This document shows, in pieces, positions 24,811 through 33,189 of a stretch of 64,000 bases of DNA. Position numbers and translations under genes: made by a program. The stretch's first letter is position 1; every line of letters starts with the position of its first letter. Origin of the DNA: Methylibium sp965279545 (GTDB lineage Bacteria > Pseudomonadota > Gammaproteobacteria > Burkholderiales > Burkholderiaceae_C); the NCBI RefSeq assembly GCF_965279545.1, contig NZ_OZ257250.1, forward strand, positions 62,001 through 126,000, written 5' to 3'. The notes under the pieces are model-generated. The model did not search any database and had not been told where the DNA came from. It saw only the letters and a list, made by a program, of their open reading frames with translations.

Positions 24811-25311
24811 ATGGACACAGCAGCACGAGAACCGGGGTTCGATTTCGCGGCGCTCCGGGCCGTTGCCGGGGCATCTACCGTACTGGCCCTGCCGCGTGCC
24901 GCACTGCGGCAATTGAGCCCGTGCTTCACCCGCACCGGCGGCGCACTCGGCATCGACCTGACCGTGTTCGTCGCGCTGGCGCTGATGGCCTGGACCCTGC
25001 TGACGCCGTGGGGCGCACCGCTCGGCGACGGTGCTGGCTGGATGCTGACCTGTCTGGGCCTCTTCACCGCCTTCTGGTGCTCGATCGCGGCATCGGACTT
25101 CGATCGTTTTTGCACCCTGCGGCGGCGCTTCCTGGCGCTCGATCCACATCCCCGCAGCGCGCAGCTGGCAGAGCCTCCCCCGGGTTCCGATCGCGCGCAA
25201 GCCTCACCCGTCCTGCCACCGCTGCGTGTGCGCTCGGCCTACCGGCCGGCCCGCATGTCGCGGCCGCCGCCGTCCCGGTTGCTGTTGCGGGCGACCGGCC
25301 GCGGTCACTGA
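24811..25311 (+). CDS. hypothetical membrane protein
   Basis: 166 residues, not recognised. ATG 24811 follows AAGGAG by 8 nt. There are two likely membrane helices (about 50-68 with FVALALMAWTLL, and about 75-95 with WMLTCLGLFTAFW). A Cys/Arg-rich cytosolic-looking segment and a Pro/Arg-rich, probably disordered tail of about 50 residues follow. It lies alone between trhO (divergent) and cheZ (convergent). Codon use matches the surroundings, but no homology is evident to me. Confidence 0.55.
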   Translation: MDTAAREPGFDFAALRAVAGASTVLALPRAALRQLSPCFTRTGGALGIDLTVFVALALMAWTLLTPWGAPLGDGAGWMLTCLGLFTAFWCSIAASDFDRFCTLRRRFLALDPHPRSAQLAEPPPGSDRAQASPVLPPLRVRSAYRPARMSRPPPSRLLLRATGRGH

Positions 25312-25392
25312 ACTGCTGCGGCGGCTGCCGCAGCGTCGCCAAGTGCAACGGCGCGCCGAAGCGCGCCGTCGTGCCGGTGGACTGCCAGCGTC

Positions 25393-26025
25393 CTAGAAGC
25401 CGAGGCTGGCCAGCAGGTCGTCGACCTCGCCCTGGTTCTGCACCACGTCGGCCCGACCTTCGGGGTTGACGACCGGGCCGTTGAGGATCGTGCTCTCCAC
25501 TTTTTGCGCCTGCTCGGGCGGTGCCGCCTGCACCAGCAGCTTGACGAGGCTGTCTTCGAGGTCGCTCGCCAGTGCGACCACCTTGGCGACGACCTGACCG
25601 GTCAGGTCGTGGAAGTCCTGCGCCATCATGATGTCGGTCAGGTGGGCGTCGATGCGCGCCGTCGCGGCCTCGACGTCGCCGACGAAGTTCATCACCGAGC
25701 CCGAGGCCACGGCCTTCACCGGGTCGGCGACGATGGCGCTGGCGATGCGCCGCGTCTCGGCCGCGATGCGTGCGTGCTCGAGCTTGGCGTGGTCGACCGA
25801 GTTCAGCACCTTGTCGGCGGCCGCGCCGGTCTTCTCGGCGATGTAGTTCAGGCGGCTGCGTGCGTCGGGCAGGCACTCGGCGGCCTGCTGCAGCTTGGGC
25901 GTGACGCCGAGCTGGGCCAGCGTGTCGTGCAGCTGGCGCGTGATCGCACCGAGCTGCTGAAATACCTCGGGCGAAGCGCTCGCCGCCGGCGGCGGGGCCA
26001 GCACGGCCGTATCGTCCATCTTCAT
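25393..26025 (-). CDS. cheZ: CheY-P phosphatase CheZ
   Basis: 210 residues, long helical hairpin protein. The catalytic motif AQDFHDLTGQV (Asp and Gln act on CheY-P) lies at about residue 137. The C-terminal QGEVDDLLASLGF is the CheY-binding tail. It removes phosphate from CheY-P and so sets the tumble signal. It is 11 nt downstream of cheY, forming the end of the motA-motB-cheY-cheZ run. Confidence 0.96.
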   Translation of the reverse strand: MKMDDTAVLAPPPAASASPEVFQQLGAITRQLHDTLAQLGVTPKLQQAAECLPDARSRLNYIAEKTGAAADKVLNSVDHAKLEHARIAAETRRIASAIVADPVKAVASGSVMNFVGDVEAATARIDAHLTDIMMAQDFHDLTGQVVAKVVALASDLEDSLVKLLVQAAPPEQAQKVESTILNGPVVNPEGRADVVQNQGEVDDLLASLGF

Positions 26026-26036
26026 GAGGCTGTCCT

Positions 26037-26432
26037 TCAGGCCGTGGCCGCGAGTTTTTGCATGATTTTCTGGACCTTCTCCTCGAGCGTGGCTTTGGTG
26101 AAGGGTTTGACGATGTAGCCGGCCGCACCGGTCTGTGCGGCGAGCACGATGTCTTCCTTGCGCGCCTCGGCGGTGACCATCAGCACGGGAATGTGCTTCA
26201 GGCTCTCGTCGGCCTTGACGGCCTTGAGCAGGTCGAAGCCGTTCATGTTGGGCATGTTGATGTCGCTGACCACGAAGTCGTACTTCGAGGTCTTCATCAT
26301 CTGCAGCGCCACGGCACCGTCCTCGGCTTCGTCGGCATTGTTGTAGCCGATCTCCTTGAGCAGTCCGCGCACGATGCGGCGCATGGTCGAGAAGTCATCG
26401 ACGATCAGGAATTTGAGGTCGGGGGTGCTCAT
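26037..26432 (-). CDS. cheY: chemotaxis response regulator CheY
   Basis: 131 residues from ATG 26432 (upstream extension in the same frame is noise). Receiver domain with LIVDDFSTMRR, phospho-acceptor Asp in VVSDINMPNMNG, Thr in MVTAEA and Lys in VKPFT, all typical of CheY. It binds the flagellar switch when phosphorylated. The gene follows motB by 64 nt and precedes cheZ. No cheA, cheW, cheR or cheB lies between, unlike many betaproteobacterial che operons. Confidence 0.95.
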   Translation of the reverse strand: MSTPDLKFLIVDDFSTMRRIVRGLLKEIGYNNADEAEDGAVALQMMKTSKYDFVVSDINMPNMNGFDLLKAVKADESLKHIPVLMVTAEARKEDIVLAAQTGAAGYIVKPFTKATLEEKVQKIMQKLAATA

Positions 26433-26496
26433 GATCTGTGTCCTCGCGCGCTGTCGGTTCATGCCGCTCGAAGGCGGCCATCGGGGTCTGTACGGG

Positions 26497-27459
26497 TTAT
26501 CGGGTGTCGGCCGGCGCACTTGAGGCCGCCGCCGCGAGTGCATTCGCGACCTCCAGCGCCGGCGGCTGGACATCGGCCTGCGTGGCCTGGTGGAAACGAT
26601 CTTCTGCGTCGCGGTTCATCACGATGATGCTGATGCGGCGGTTGATCGGGTTGAGCGGTTGATCACGGTCGAACAGGCTGCTCGCGGCCAGGCCCTGCAC
26701 GCGCAGCACCTTTTCGTCGGCCAGACCGCCGCTGATCAGTTCTCGGCGCGACGCATTGGCGCGGTCGGCCGACAGCTCCCAGTTGCTGTACCCGGCGGCG
26801 CCGGCGCTGAACGCCGCCGCGTCGGTGTGTCCTTCCAGCGTCAGCTTGTTCGGCACCTCGGCCAGCACGCCGCCGATGGTTCGCAGCAGTTCACGCATAT
26901 AGGGTTGCACGATGGCCGATCCGGTCGCGAACATCGGACGGTTCTGCTCGTCGACGATCTGGATGCGCAGGCCGTCGGGCGTCATGTCGAAGCGGATCTG
27001 GGCCTTGAGTTCGCTCAGCCGCGGGTCGCTGGCCAGCTTGGACTCGACGCGGCCGCGCAACTGCTTCAGGGATTCGGCCTCGGCCGCGGCCTGCTGGGCA
27101 CGCACCGCCTTGAGCGCCTGCAGCGTGTAGCTCTTGCGCTCGGCCTCGACGTCGCCGCGCTTGACCTGGCCGGTGCTGCGCGTCAGGTCCTGGCCGCCGC
27201 CCTTGACCACGCTCGACGAATCGCCGGAGCCCGATCCGCCCATCATCGCGACCTTGACCGGGTTGTTGAAATAGTCCTCGATGCCCTTGCGGTCGCCTTC
27301 GGTCGTGGAGCCGAGCAGCCACATCAGCAGGAAGAAGGCCATCATCGCCGTCACGAAGTCGGCATAGGCGATCTTCCACGCGCCGCCATGCGCACCGTGG
27401 CCGCCCTTCTTGATCTTCTTGACGATGATCGGCTGCAGCTTCTTCGCGTCACCGGCCAT
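26497..27459 (-). CDS. motB: flagellar stator protein MotB
   Basis: 320 residues. The N-terminal basic stretch (KKIKKGGHGAHGG) is followed by one membrane helix with the proton-carrying Asp in IAYADFVTAMMAFFLLMW. A C-terminal OmpA-like peptidoglycan-binding domain follows (LEGHTDAAAF, NWELSADRANA). It anchors the stator to the cell wall. It starts 3 nt after the motA stop, so translation is coupled. Confidence 0.96.
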   Translation of the reverse strand: MAGDAKKLQPIIVKKIKKGGHGAHGGAWKIAYADFVTAMMAFFLLMWLLGSTTEGDRKGIEDYFNNPVKVAMMGGSGSGDSSSVVKGGGQDLTRSTGQVKRGDVEAERKSYTLQALKAVRAQQAAAEAESLKQLRGRVESKLASDPRLSELKAQIRFDMTPDGLRIQIVDEQNRPMFATGSAIVQPYMRELLRTIGGVLAEVPNKLTLEGHTDAAAFSAGAAGYSNWELSADRANASRRELISGGLADEKVLRVQGLAASSLFDRDQPLNPINRRISIIVMNRDAEDRFHQATQADVQPPALEVANALAAAASSAPADTR

Positions 27460-27462
27460 GGC

Positions 27463-28323
27463 TCACTTCTTTCCCTTGACGTGACCTTCGAGCTCGCTGA
27501 AGCTCGGGCGCTCGGTCGAGTACAGCGTCTTGCGGCCGAACTCCACCGCGATGGCGGGTGCATAGCCTTGCATGCTCGCAAGCAGCGTGGTCTTGATGCA
27601 CTGCAGCTCCTTCGAGCCCTCGTCGTTCTTCTGCTCGAGCAGGCCGCCGAGCGGCTCGACGACCGCATAGGCCAGCAGGATGCCGAGGAAGGTGCCGACC
27701 AGCGCCGAGCCGATCATGCCGCCCAGCACGGCGGGCGGCTGGCCGACCGAGCCCATGGTGTTCACGACGCCCAGCACGGCCGCGACGATGCCGAAGGCCG
27801 GCAGCGCGCCGGCCAGGCGGCCGATCGCGGCGGCCGGGGCGTGCGCCTCGTGGTGGTGGGTCTCGATCTCGCTGTCCATCAGCGACTCGATCTCGTGCGG
27901 GTTCAGGTTGCCCGACACCATCATGCGCAGGTAGTCGGTGACGAACTCGACCACGTGGTGATCCGAGCCGACGGTGGCGTACTTCTTGAACAGCGCGGAG
28001 TTGTGGGGGTCCTCGACATCCTTCTCGATCGCCATCAGGCCTTCCTTGCGGGCCTTCTGCAGGATGTCGTAGAGCAGCGCCATCAGCTCCATGTAGCGCG
28101 CCTTGGTGTACTTGGAGCCCTTCAGCAGCGTCGGGATCGCCTTCAGCACGGCCTTCAGCGTCTTGGGCTGGTTGGCGACGACGAAGGCGCCCATCGCGCC
28201 GCCGCCGATGGCCATCATCTCGGTCGGGATCGCATGCAGGATCACTTCGATGTTGCCACCATGGATGATGTAGGCCCCAAAGATGCAACCCAGCGCGACG
28301 ACGTAGCCGATGATGACGAACAT
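27463..28323 (-). CDS. motA: flagellar stator protein MotA
   Basis: 286 residues with four membrane helices (MFVIIGYVVALGCIFGAYI at the start; GALPAFGIVAAVLGVVNTMG and the following GGMIGSALVGTFLGILLAYA near the middle) and a large cytosolic loop with charged residues that contact FliG. Forms the proton channel with MotB. A sigma-28 type promoter lies 62 nt upstream, marking it as a class 3 flagellar gene. Confidence 0.96.
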   Translation of the reverse strand: MFVIIGYVVALGCIFGAYIIHGGNIEVILHAIPTEMMAIGGGAMGAFVVANQPKTLKAVLKAIPTLLKGSKYTKARYMELMALLYDILQKARKEGLMAIEKDVEDPHNSALFKKYATVGSDHHVVEFVTDYLRMMVSGNLNPHEIESLMDSEIETHHHEAHAPAAAIGRLAGALPAFGIVAAVLGVVNTMGSVGQPPAVLGGMIGSALVGTFLGILLAYAVVEPLGGLLEQKNDEGSKELQCIKTTLLASMQGYAPAIAVEFGRKTLYSTERPSFSELEGHVKGKK

Positions 28324-28384
28324 GGTGAGAGGTCCGATTGAGACGCTGCAGGCCGGAAGGCTCGGCGGGTGGTTCTGACCGTAT

Positions 28385-28411
28385 TTATCGGTCGCGTGTC
28401 ACCGGACTTGA
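28385..28411 (-). promoter_or_regulatory. sigma-28 (FliA) promoter for motAB-cheYZ
   Basis: On the minus strand: TCAAGTCC, an 11-nt gap, then ACCGATAA. The sigma-28 consensus is about TAAAGTTT-N11-GCCGATAA, so spacing is exact and the -10 differs by one base. The motA start is 61 nt downstream of the -10 element. Confidence 0.75.
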
Positions 28412-28454
28412 GGCACGGTGTGCTGGCGATCGAGCGCGCGGGTGCTTGTCGTAC

Positions 28455-29330
28455 TTATCGGCGCTTGCTGCGCGTACTGTTGCGTGAACTGCGGGACCCG
28501 CGGCGCGGGGACTCGCCGGCTGCCACGAACGGCATGCGGTAGAGCCAGACCGCCCGGCCGTCGGCGCAGCGCAACACGGCCTGCGGCGCGATGTCGGGCG
28601 CTTCGAATTCGAGGCTCGCGAGCCAGGCGCCGTCTGTCAGCTCGCTGCGTGCCTTGGTCACGGCGCGCGGCAGGCTCTCCGGACGTTGAAAGAGATAGAC
28701 CATCGAGCAGGCGCGCCAGTCGTCTGCCCACATGTCGCGGCGACGGACCGTGGCGCGGATCGGCGCGAGGCGGCAACGCAGACTGGCGGCCAGCGCCAGC
28801 GGCCAGCTCCATTCGACCCCCTCGAGCCGGGCAGAAGGGTAGGCCCGGCGCAGCGCCTCGAGACCGGCGCCGAGGCCGCAACCGGCATCGAGCACGGTCG
28901 CCCCCGTGGGCAGGGGCGCCAGTGTGCCCAGACCGTCGAGCGCGCGTGCCGGCGTCGGGAACAGCGGCGCATCGCGCCAGGTGTGCAGCGGATAGACCAG
29001 CAGCAGCAGACCCAGCGGCAGCAGCCAGGCCCAGCCGGGCAGGCTGGCCGCAGCGCCGCTGGCCAGCAGCGAGACCGGAAAGCCGACGGCGACGAGCAGG
29101 CTGCGCATGCGCGTCCTGCCCCAGGCGCCGAGGGCGACCCCGATGGCGGTGCCGCAACCGATGGCCAGCCACAGCGGCGCGGCGGTGGATTGCAGCAGCG
29201 CGAACGCGGCCCACGCCGCAGCCCACCCCAGCAGGGCCGGCAGCGGCCACAGCCGGTGCAGCGCGGGCAGGATGCCAAGGGCGGGCGACGCGGCGGTGGG
29301 CGTCGCGCAGAGGGGCAGGTCGGATGGCAC
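28455..29330 (-). CDS. membrane-anchored class I SAM-dependent methyltransferase
   Basis: About 291 residues if GTG 29330 is used; a GTG at 29450, overlapping flhC, is also possible and no strong ribosome site decides. The N-terminal half carries three to four hydrophobic helices (PLPALLGWAAAWAAFALLQS and others). The C-terminal half has the SAM motif TVLDAGCGLGAGLEAL and an acidic LEGVEWSW. A Ser/Arg-rich tail follows. The target is unknown. It sits between flhC and motA in the same direction, a place normally without a gene, so a link to motility is possible but unproved. Confidence 0.78.
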   Translation of the reverse strand: MPSDLPLCATPTAASPALGILPALHRLWPLPALLGWAAAWAAFALLQSTAAPLWLAIGCGTAIGVALGAWGRTRMRSLLVAVGFPVSLLASGAAASLPGWAWLLPLGLLLLVYPLHTWRDAPLFPTPARALDGLGTLAPLPTGATVLDAGCGLGAGLEALRRAYPSARLEGVEWSWPLALAASLRCRLAPIRATVRRRDMWADDWRACSMVYLFQRPESLPRAVTKARSELTDGAWLASLEFEAPDIAPQAVLRCADGRAVWLYRMPFVAAGESPRRGSRSSRNSTRSKRR

Positions 29331-29406
29331 GATCGGCGTCTTGCTCGACAGTGCGAGAGGTCCGGGTGGGGCGATTTCGGCCGGGCCCGACGGGCCCGTG
29401 TGCTGT

Positions 29407-29943
29407 TCAGTGCAGATGCAGCGCGCCAGCGGCCTTGCCCTTGCCGGCACGCGCCGGCGGGTTGCACAGGCCGCAAACGAAGTGCTTGCCGATCTCGTGC
29501 GGATGGGTCACGAAGTGGCCGCCGCACTTGGAGCATTCGGTCATCGTCAGCATGCCGTTGTCGATGAACTTCACCAGGCGCCAGGCGCGGGTGACGGACA
29601 GCAGCGCTTCCAGGCCCTGCGACTCGGTCTGCTCGAGGTAGAGGCGGTAGGCCTTGATCACGCTGTCGATCTCGTCGAGCGCGGCGGCCTTGTTCAGGTA
29701 TTCATGGATGTTGAGGAACAGGCTGGCGTGGATGTTCGGCTGCCAGGTCATGAACCAGTCGGTGGAGAAGGGCAGTTGGCCCTTGCTCGGTGACTTGCCG
29801 GCCACTTCCTTGTACAGGCGCAGCAGGCGCTCGTAGGACAGATCGGTCTCCGACTCCAGCACTTGCAGGCGGGCGCCGAGCTGGATCAGCGTGACGGCAC
29901 GTTCGATCTGCCTGGCTTCGGTAAGGATGCTCTTGTTGCGCAT
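29407..29943 (-). CDS. flhC: flagellar master regulator subunit FlhC
   Basis: 178 residues. The family signature QLGARLQVLESETDLSYERLLRLY near the N-terminus is clear, and the zinc site CSKCGG...CGLC lies near the C-terminus. With FlhD it forms the D4C2 activator of class 2 flagellar genes. It follows flhD after an unusually long 115-nt spacer with two hairpins. Confidence 0.95.
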   Translation of the reverse strand: MRNKSILTEARQIERAVTLIQLGARLQVLESETDLSYERLLRLYKEVAGKSPSKGQLPFSTDWFMTWQPNIHASLFLNIHEYLNKAAALDEIDSVIKAYRLYLEQTESQGLEALLSVTRAWRLVKFIDNGMLTMTECSKCGGHFVTHPHEIGKHFVCGLCNPPARAGKGKAAGALHLH

Positions 29944-30013
29944 GGTGTCTGTCTCGCAGTGGTCGTCAGCGGGTGCCGGGCCGAGTGCCGGGCCGCTCCC
30001 AAGCCGGCCTGGC

Positions 30014-30046
30014 CCCCTCCCGGAGGGTGGCGCGGTATTCCGCGCC
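30014..30046 (-). other. tandem hairpins in flhD-flhC spacer
   Basis: Two inverted repeats sit side by side between flhD and flhC: CCCTCC/GGAGGG (about 30015-30027) and GGCGCGG-TATT-CCGCGCC (30029-30046). There is no T-run after them, so they look like mRNA stability or processing elements instead of a terminator. Role is inferred. Confidence 0.4.
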
Positions 30047-30058
30047 GGGTGTCGTCAG

Positions 30059-30382
30059 CTATGCGGCTTCCTGATGGCGACCGGCCATCAGGATGTTGGC
30101 GTGCAGGCGGCTGACGCTGTCGTTGGCGGCGCCCTTGCCGTGGTTGGTCAGCAGGCTCCACACCATGTCGTCGTCGACGCGCATGCGGCACAGCAGGGTG
30201 TTGCCGGAGGCGATCTTCATCATCTGCGCCGGGCTCAGCAGGCCGATCAGGTCGGCAGTCTCTTCCGAGATGCCGAGGCGGAACAGCGCCTGGTCGCGGT
30301 CGGCGCGGACCAGGCTTTGCGCGAGCATCAGGTACGACAGGTTGGCTTCGCGAATCTCGATCAGGATCTGTTCGGTGTTCAT
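30059..30382 (-). CDS. flhD: flagellar master regulator subunit FlhD
   Basis: 107 residues from ATG 30382 (longer frames upstream are noise). The FlhD pattern is clear: EIREANLSYLMLAQSLVRAD, LGISEE, and RMRVDDDMVW. Its C-terminal tail is typical of betaproteobacteria. Partner of FlhC in activating class 2 promoters. The 298 nt upstream to the glycosyltransferase gene must contain its promoter; I see no clear core elements, only a 16-bp perfect palindrome at 30658-30673. Confidence 0.94.
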   Translation of the reverse strand: MNTEQILIEIREANLSYLMLAQSLVRADRDQALFRLGISEETADLIGLLSPAQMMKIASGNTLLCRMRVDDDMVWSLLTNHGKGAANDSVSRLHANILMAGRHQEAA

Positions 30383-30680
30383 GCTGCTTCTCTCTGCGTC
30401 TGGATGTTCGGTTCGGATCAGGGGCTGGTTTGGGGCTTTGCTTTCGCGTTCACCGTGAATGAACTGTAGGCACAGTGTGGCGGCGCCTGAATAGGGGGTG
30501 CGCTGTCCGTGCTGTCCCTTTGCGCGGACATGGCTTGTCAGGCAACTTCCTACAAGCCTGCTGCCGGCGCGCAGGCCGGCACCGGGCGCGTACCGTCCAG
30601 TGCAGGGGTTGCGCGAGGAAGGAGCGCCGTCGCGGCGCTGCGCGCAGCGTCGCGGGTCCAGGCCGCGGCCTGGCGGCCGC

Positions 30681-32609
30681 TCAGGGCTGGCTGGCGAGCA
30701 GGTGGTCCGGCGGCAGGCCGGCACGGAAGCGCTGCACCATGCGCGCCAGCAAGTGTTCGAACTCGCGCACGTAGCGCTGGCTGTCGAACAGCGGCAGCGT
30801 CATGCGCTGCGTCTGGAGGTGGTTGCGATAGGTCTGCAGCAGCGCGGGGTCGCTGGCCAGAGCCAGGAGGGCCCGCTGGTAGTCGTCCACCGTCTCCACG
30901 GCCAGTTCGGCGATGCCGGCGGCATTGAGCACGCTGGCCGCCACGCGCGATGCGAAGCTGTTCTGGTAGAGCGTGACGACCGGTACACCCGCCCACAGCG
31001 CGTCGCTGGCGGTCGTGTGGGCGTTGTAAGGCCAGGTGTCGACGAACACGTCGGCCAGCGCCAGGCGGGAGAAATGCGCGTCGAACGCCACGTTCTGTGC
31101 AAACACGATGCGCTCCGGGGCGACACCTCGCGCCGCTGCCTCGGCGTGGACGCAGCTGCGCAGCTGACCGTTGGTCTCCTTGAGCCACAGCACCGCGTGA
31201 GGGATTTCACGCAGGACGGCGCACCAGGCGTCGAAGGCCTCCGGCAGGATCTTGTAGGTGTGGTTGAAGGCGCACATGACGAAGGCGTCGTCCGGCAAGC
31301 CCGCTTCTTGCCGCGTCATCGGCTGCGGCAGCGGCCGCCAGCGGCCGTTGGGCTGGAAGCACAGCGGCAGCTGGGCCAGCTTCTCGCTGTAGTGCCCCGC
31401 CAGTTCGATCGGCGTGACCAGCGGATCGCCGACGATGTAGTCGATGTAGTCGGCGCCGGTGCTGCCCGGGTAGCCGAGGAAGGCGGCCTGCACCGGGGCG
31501 GGCCGCTGCGCGAGGATCGCGAGCCGCTGCCCGCGCGTGTGGCCTTGCAGGTCGATCAGCAGGTCGATGCGGTCGCCGCGGATGCGCTCGGCGGCCTGCC
31601 GGTCGGTCAGGCCGCGCAGGTCGACGAAGTCGTCAGTCGCCGCCTTCAGCCGGTGGCGCACCCGGGAGTCGTCGTCGGGGCCGTGCGAATAGAGCACCAG
31701 GTCGAACTGCGACCGGTCGCGCTGCTCCAGCACCTCGACCAGCAGTTGCGACACCGGGTGCTCGTGGAAGTCGTAGGACAGGTAGCCGACGCGGATCCTC
31801 GCCCCCATGCGTTCGGCCGGCGCCACCGGCGCCAGCGGCGTGACGGCCAGCGCGGGCACCAAGGCCTCGCCACGCGCGGCCACCAGTAGCAGCGCCGGGT
31901 CGATGGGCAGCGACAGCAGACCGAACACCGTGGCGATGCGTGCCAGCCCGCTCGGTGCGGTCTGCAACTGCTGCGTCAGCGACGCGACGTCGGCGTCCAG
32001 GTCCTTCCAGTCGCAGATGTGCCGCTTCTCGTAGGACTCGTGCGACAGCGCCTGCAGGTTCTGCGGCTTGAGCGCGAGCACGGTCTTCAGGCACTCCACC
32101 GCTTCGCGTTTCAGGCCCAGGTCGCGGAACGAGGTGGACATCATCGCGTGCGCCTGCACGTGGTCGGGCTTCAGCGCGGCCGCTTCGAGGAACTTGCCGA
32201 TCGCCTCCGTGTGGCGCCTCAGCGCCTGCAGCATGGCGCCGTGGTTCACGAGCAGATCGCAATCTCGCACGCCGCTGCGCTCGAGCCGCTCGTAGACAGC
32301 CACCGCGTCGGCGTAGCGGTGGGCCTGCAGGTGGCAGTCGGCCGTGATCTGGAGCGCGAGCGCATGCTCGGGTTCGAGGTCCAGCGCACGCGCTGCACTG
32401 GCGACCGCCTGGACGGTGTCGCCGCTGCGCCGGTAGGCGTTGGCCAGATTGACCCAGTAGACGACGTCCTTCGGCGCCTCGCGGGTGGCGTGCTCGAAGG
32501 CTTCGATCGCTCCGCGCCAGTCGGAGCGTGAGGTGAGATCCACGCCGCGCTGCCAGTGGGCGTGGCCCGCCGGTGCGCGTCGGGAAAGCTGGGTCTGGGC
32601 GTGGTGCAT
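30681..32609 (-). CDS. TPR-containing O-GlcNAc transferase, SPINDLY family
   Basis: 642 residues. Five or so TPR repeats occupy residues 1-210 (patterns such as WVNLANAYRRSGD and HALALQITADCHL). The OGT catalytic region follows: RIRVGYLSYDFHEHPVSQL, IDLLIDLQGHTRGQR, AFLGYPGSTGADYIDYI, and VFVDTWPYNAHTTASDALWAGVPVVT. The family transfers GlcNAc or related sugar to Ser/Thr. Its place beside the flagellin genes suggests flagellin glycosylation, known for similarly placed enzymes elsewhere. It is 34 nt downstream of the second methyltransferase gene. Confidence 0.92.
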   Translation of the reverse strand: MHHAQTQLSRRAPAGHAHWQRGVDLTSRSDWRGAIEAFEHATREAPKDVVYWVNLANAYRRSGDTVQAVASAARALDLEPEHALALQITADCHLQAHRYADAVAVYERLERSGVRDCDLLVNHGAMLQALRRHTEAIGKFLEAAALKPDHVQAHAMMSTSFRDLGLKREAVECLKTVLALKPQNLQALSHESYEKRHICDWKDLDADVASLTQQLQTAPSGLARIATVFGLLSLPIDPALLLVAARGEALVPALAVTPLAPVAPAERMGARIRVGYLSYDFHEHPVSQLLVEVLEQRDRSQFDLVLYSHGPDDDSRVRHRLKAATDDFVDLRGLTDRQAAERIRGDRIDLLIDLQGHTRGQRLAILAQRPAPVQAAFLGYPGSTGADYIDYIVGDPLVTPIELAGHYSEKLAQLPLCFQPNGRWRPLPQPMTRQEAGLPDDAFVMCAFNHTYKILPEAFDAWCAVLREIPHAVLWLKETNGQLRSCVHAEAAARGVAPERIVFAQNVAFDAHFSRLALADVFVDTWPYNAHTTASDALWAGVPVVTLYQNSFASRVAASVLNAAGIAELAVETVDDYQRALLALASDPALLQTYRNHLQTQRMTLPLFDSQRYVREFEHLLARMVQRFRAGLPPDHLLASQP

Positions 32610-32643
32610 GGTGTCCGTGCCGATCGTGTGTCGTGGGTGAGGT

Positions 32644-33189
32644 TCAGCGGGGGGTGCTGGCCGTCTGCGGCTTGCGCGCGGTCATGCTCAGGCTGATCAG
32701 GGTGTCAGCGACCGTGGTCTCGCTGGTGTCGTTGAACAGGCCGTGCCGCATCACGCGCTCGGGCGTGACGAAGCCGGCCTGGCTCAGGAAGGCGCTCAGG
32801 AACTCCTGATTCAGGCCGACCAGGTGGTAGTCGTGGGCGTCCATGTGCCCGCCGAAGATCATGCGCATCACCAGGAAGCGCTGGTTCACGTCCAGCTGGT
32901 GCTTTTGCAACAGCAGGTGAGCCAGGATGTCGATGTCGGGCACGCTCACCCGCAACACGCCGCCGGGGCGCAGCACGCGGCACCATTCGGTGAGCGTCCT
33001 GAGCAGCTCGTCCTTGTAGTCGAAGTGCTCGACCACGTGGGAGGCGTAGATCTCGTCGAAGCTGCCTTGCGGGAAGCGGCTCAGGTCGTTGGCGTTGCCG
33101 ACGTGGTCGACATGGGGGCCGGGGAACACATCGAGGATCTCCCAGCCGGGCGCCACTTGCCGGCCGCCGATATGCAGCTTGCGTTCCAT
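32644..33189 (-). CDS. class I SAM-dependent methyltransferase, glycan-type
   Basis: 181 residues, AAGGA ahead of the ATG. The family with KLHIGGRQVAPGWEILDV at the N-terminus and FDEIYASHVVEHFDY (post-I and motif II area) then VLRPGGVLRVSVPDID is widespread beside glycosyltransferases. A sugar or flagellin O-methyltransferase role is therefore likely but not shown. It is the first gene of a two-gene run with the O-GlcNAc transferase, divergent from the first flagellin. Confidence 0.88.
   Translation of the reverse strand: MERKLHIGGRQVAPGWEILDVFPGPHVDHVGNANDLSRFPQGSFDEIYASHVVEHFDYKDELLRTLTEWCRVLRPGGVLRVSVPDIDILAHLLLQKHQLDVNQRFLVMRMIFGGHMDAHDYHLVGLNQEFLSAFLSQAGFVTPERVMRHGLFNDTSETTVADTLISLSMTARKPQTASTPR

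Noticed and set aside
30658..30673. 16-bp palindrome CCAGGCCGCGGCCTGG after the glycosyltransferase as a terminator
   Set aside because: It lacks a T-run and GC-rich palindromes are frequent here; left as an unexplained dyad.
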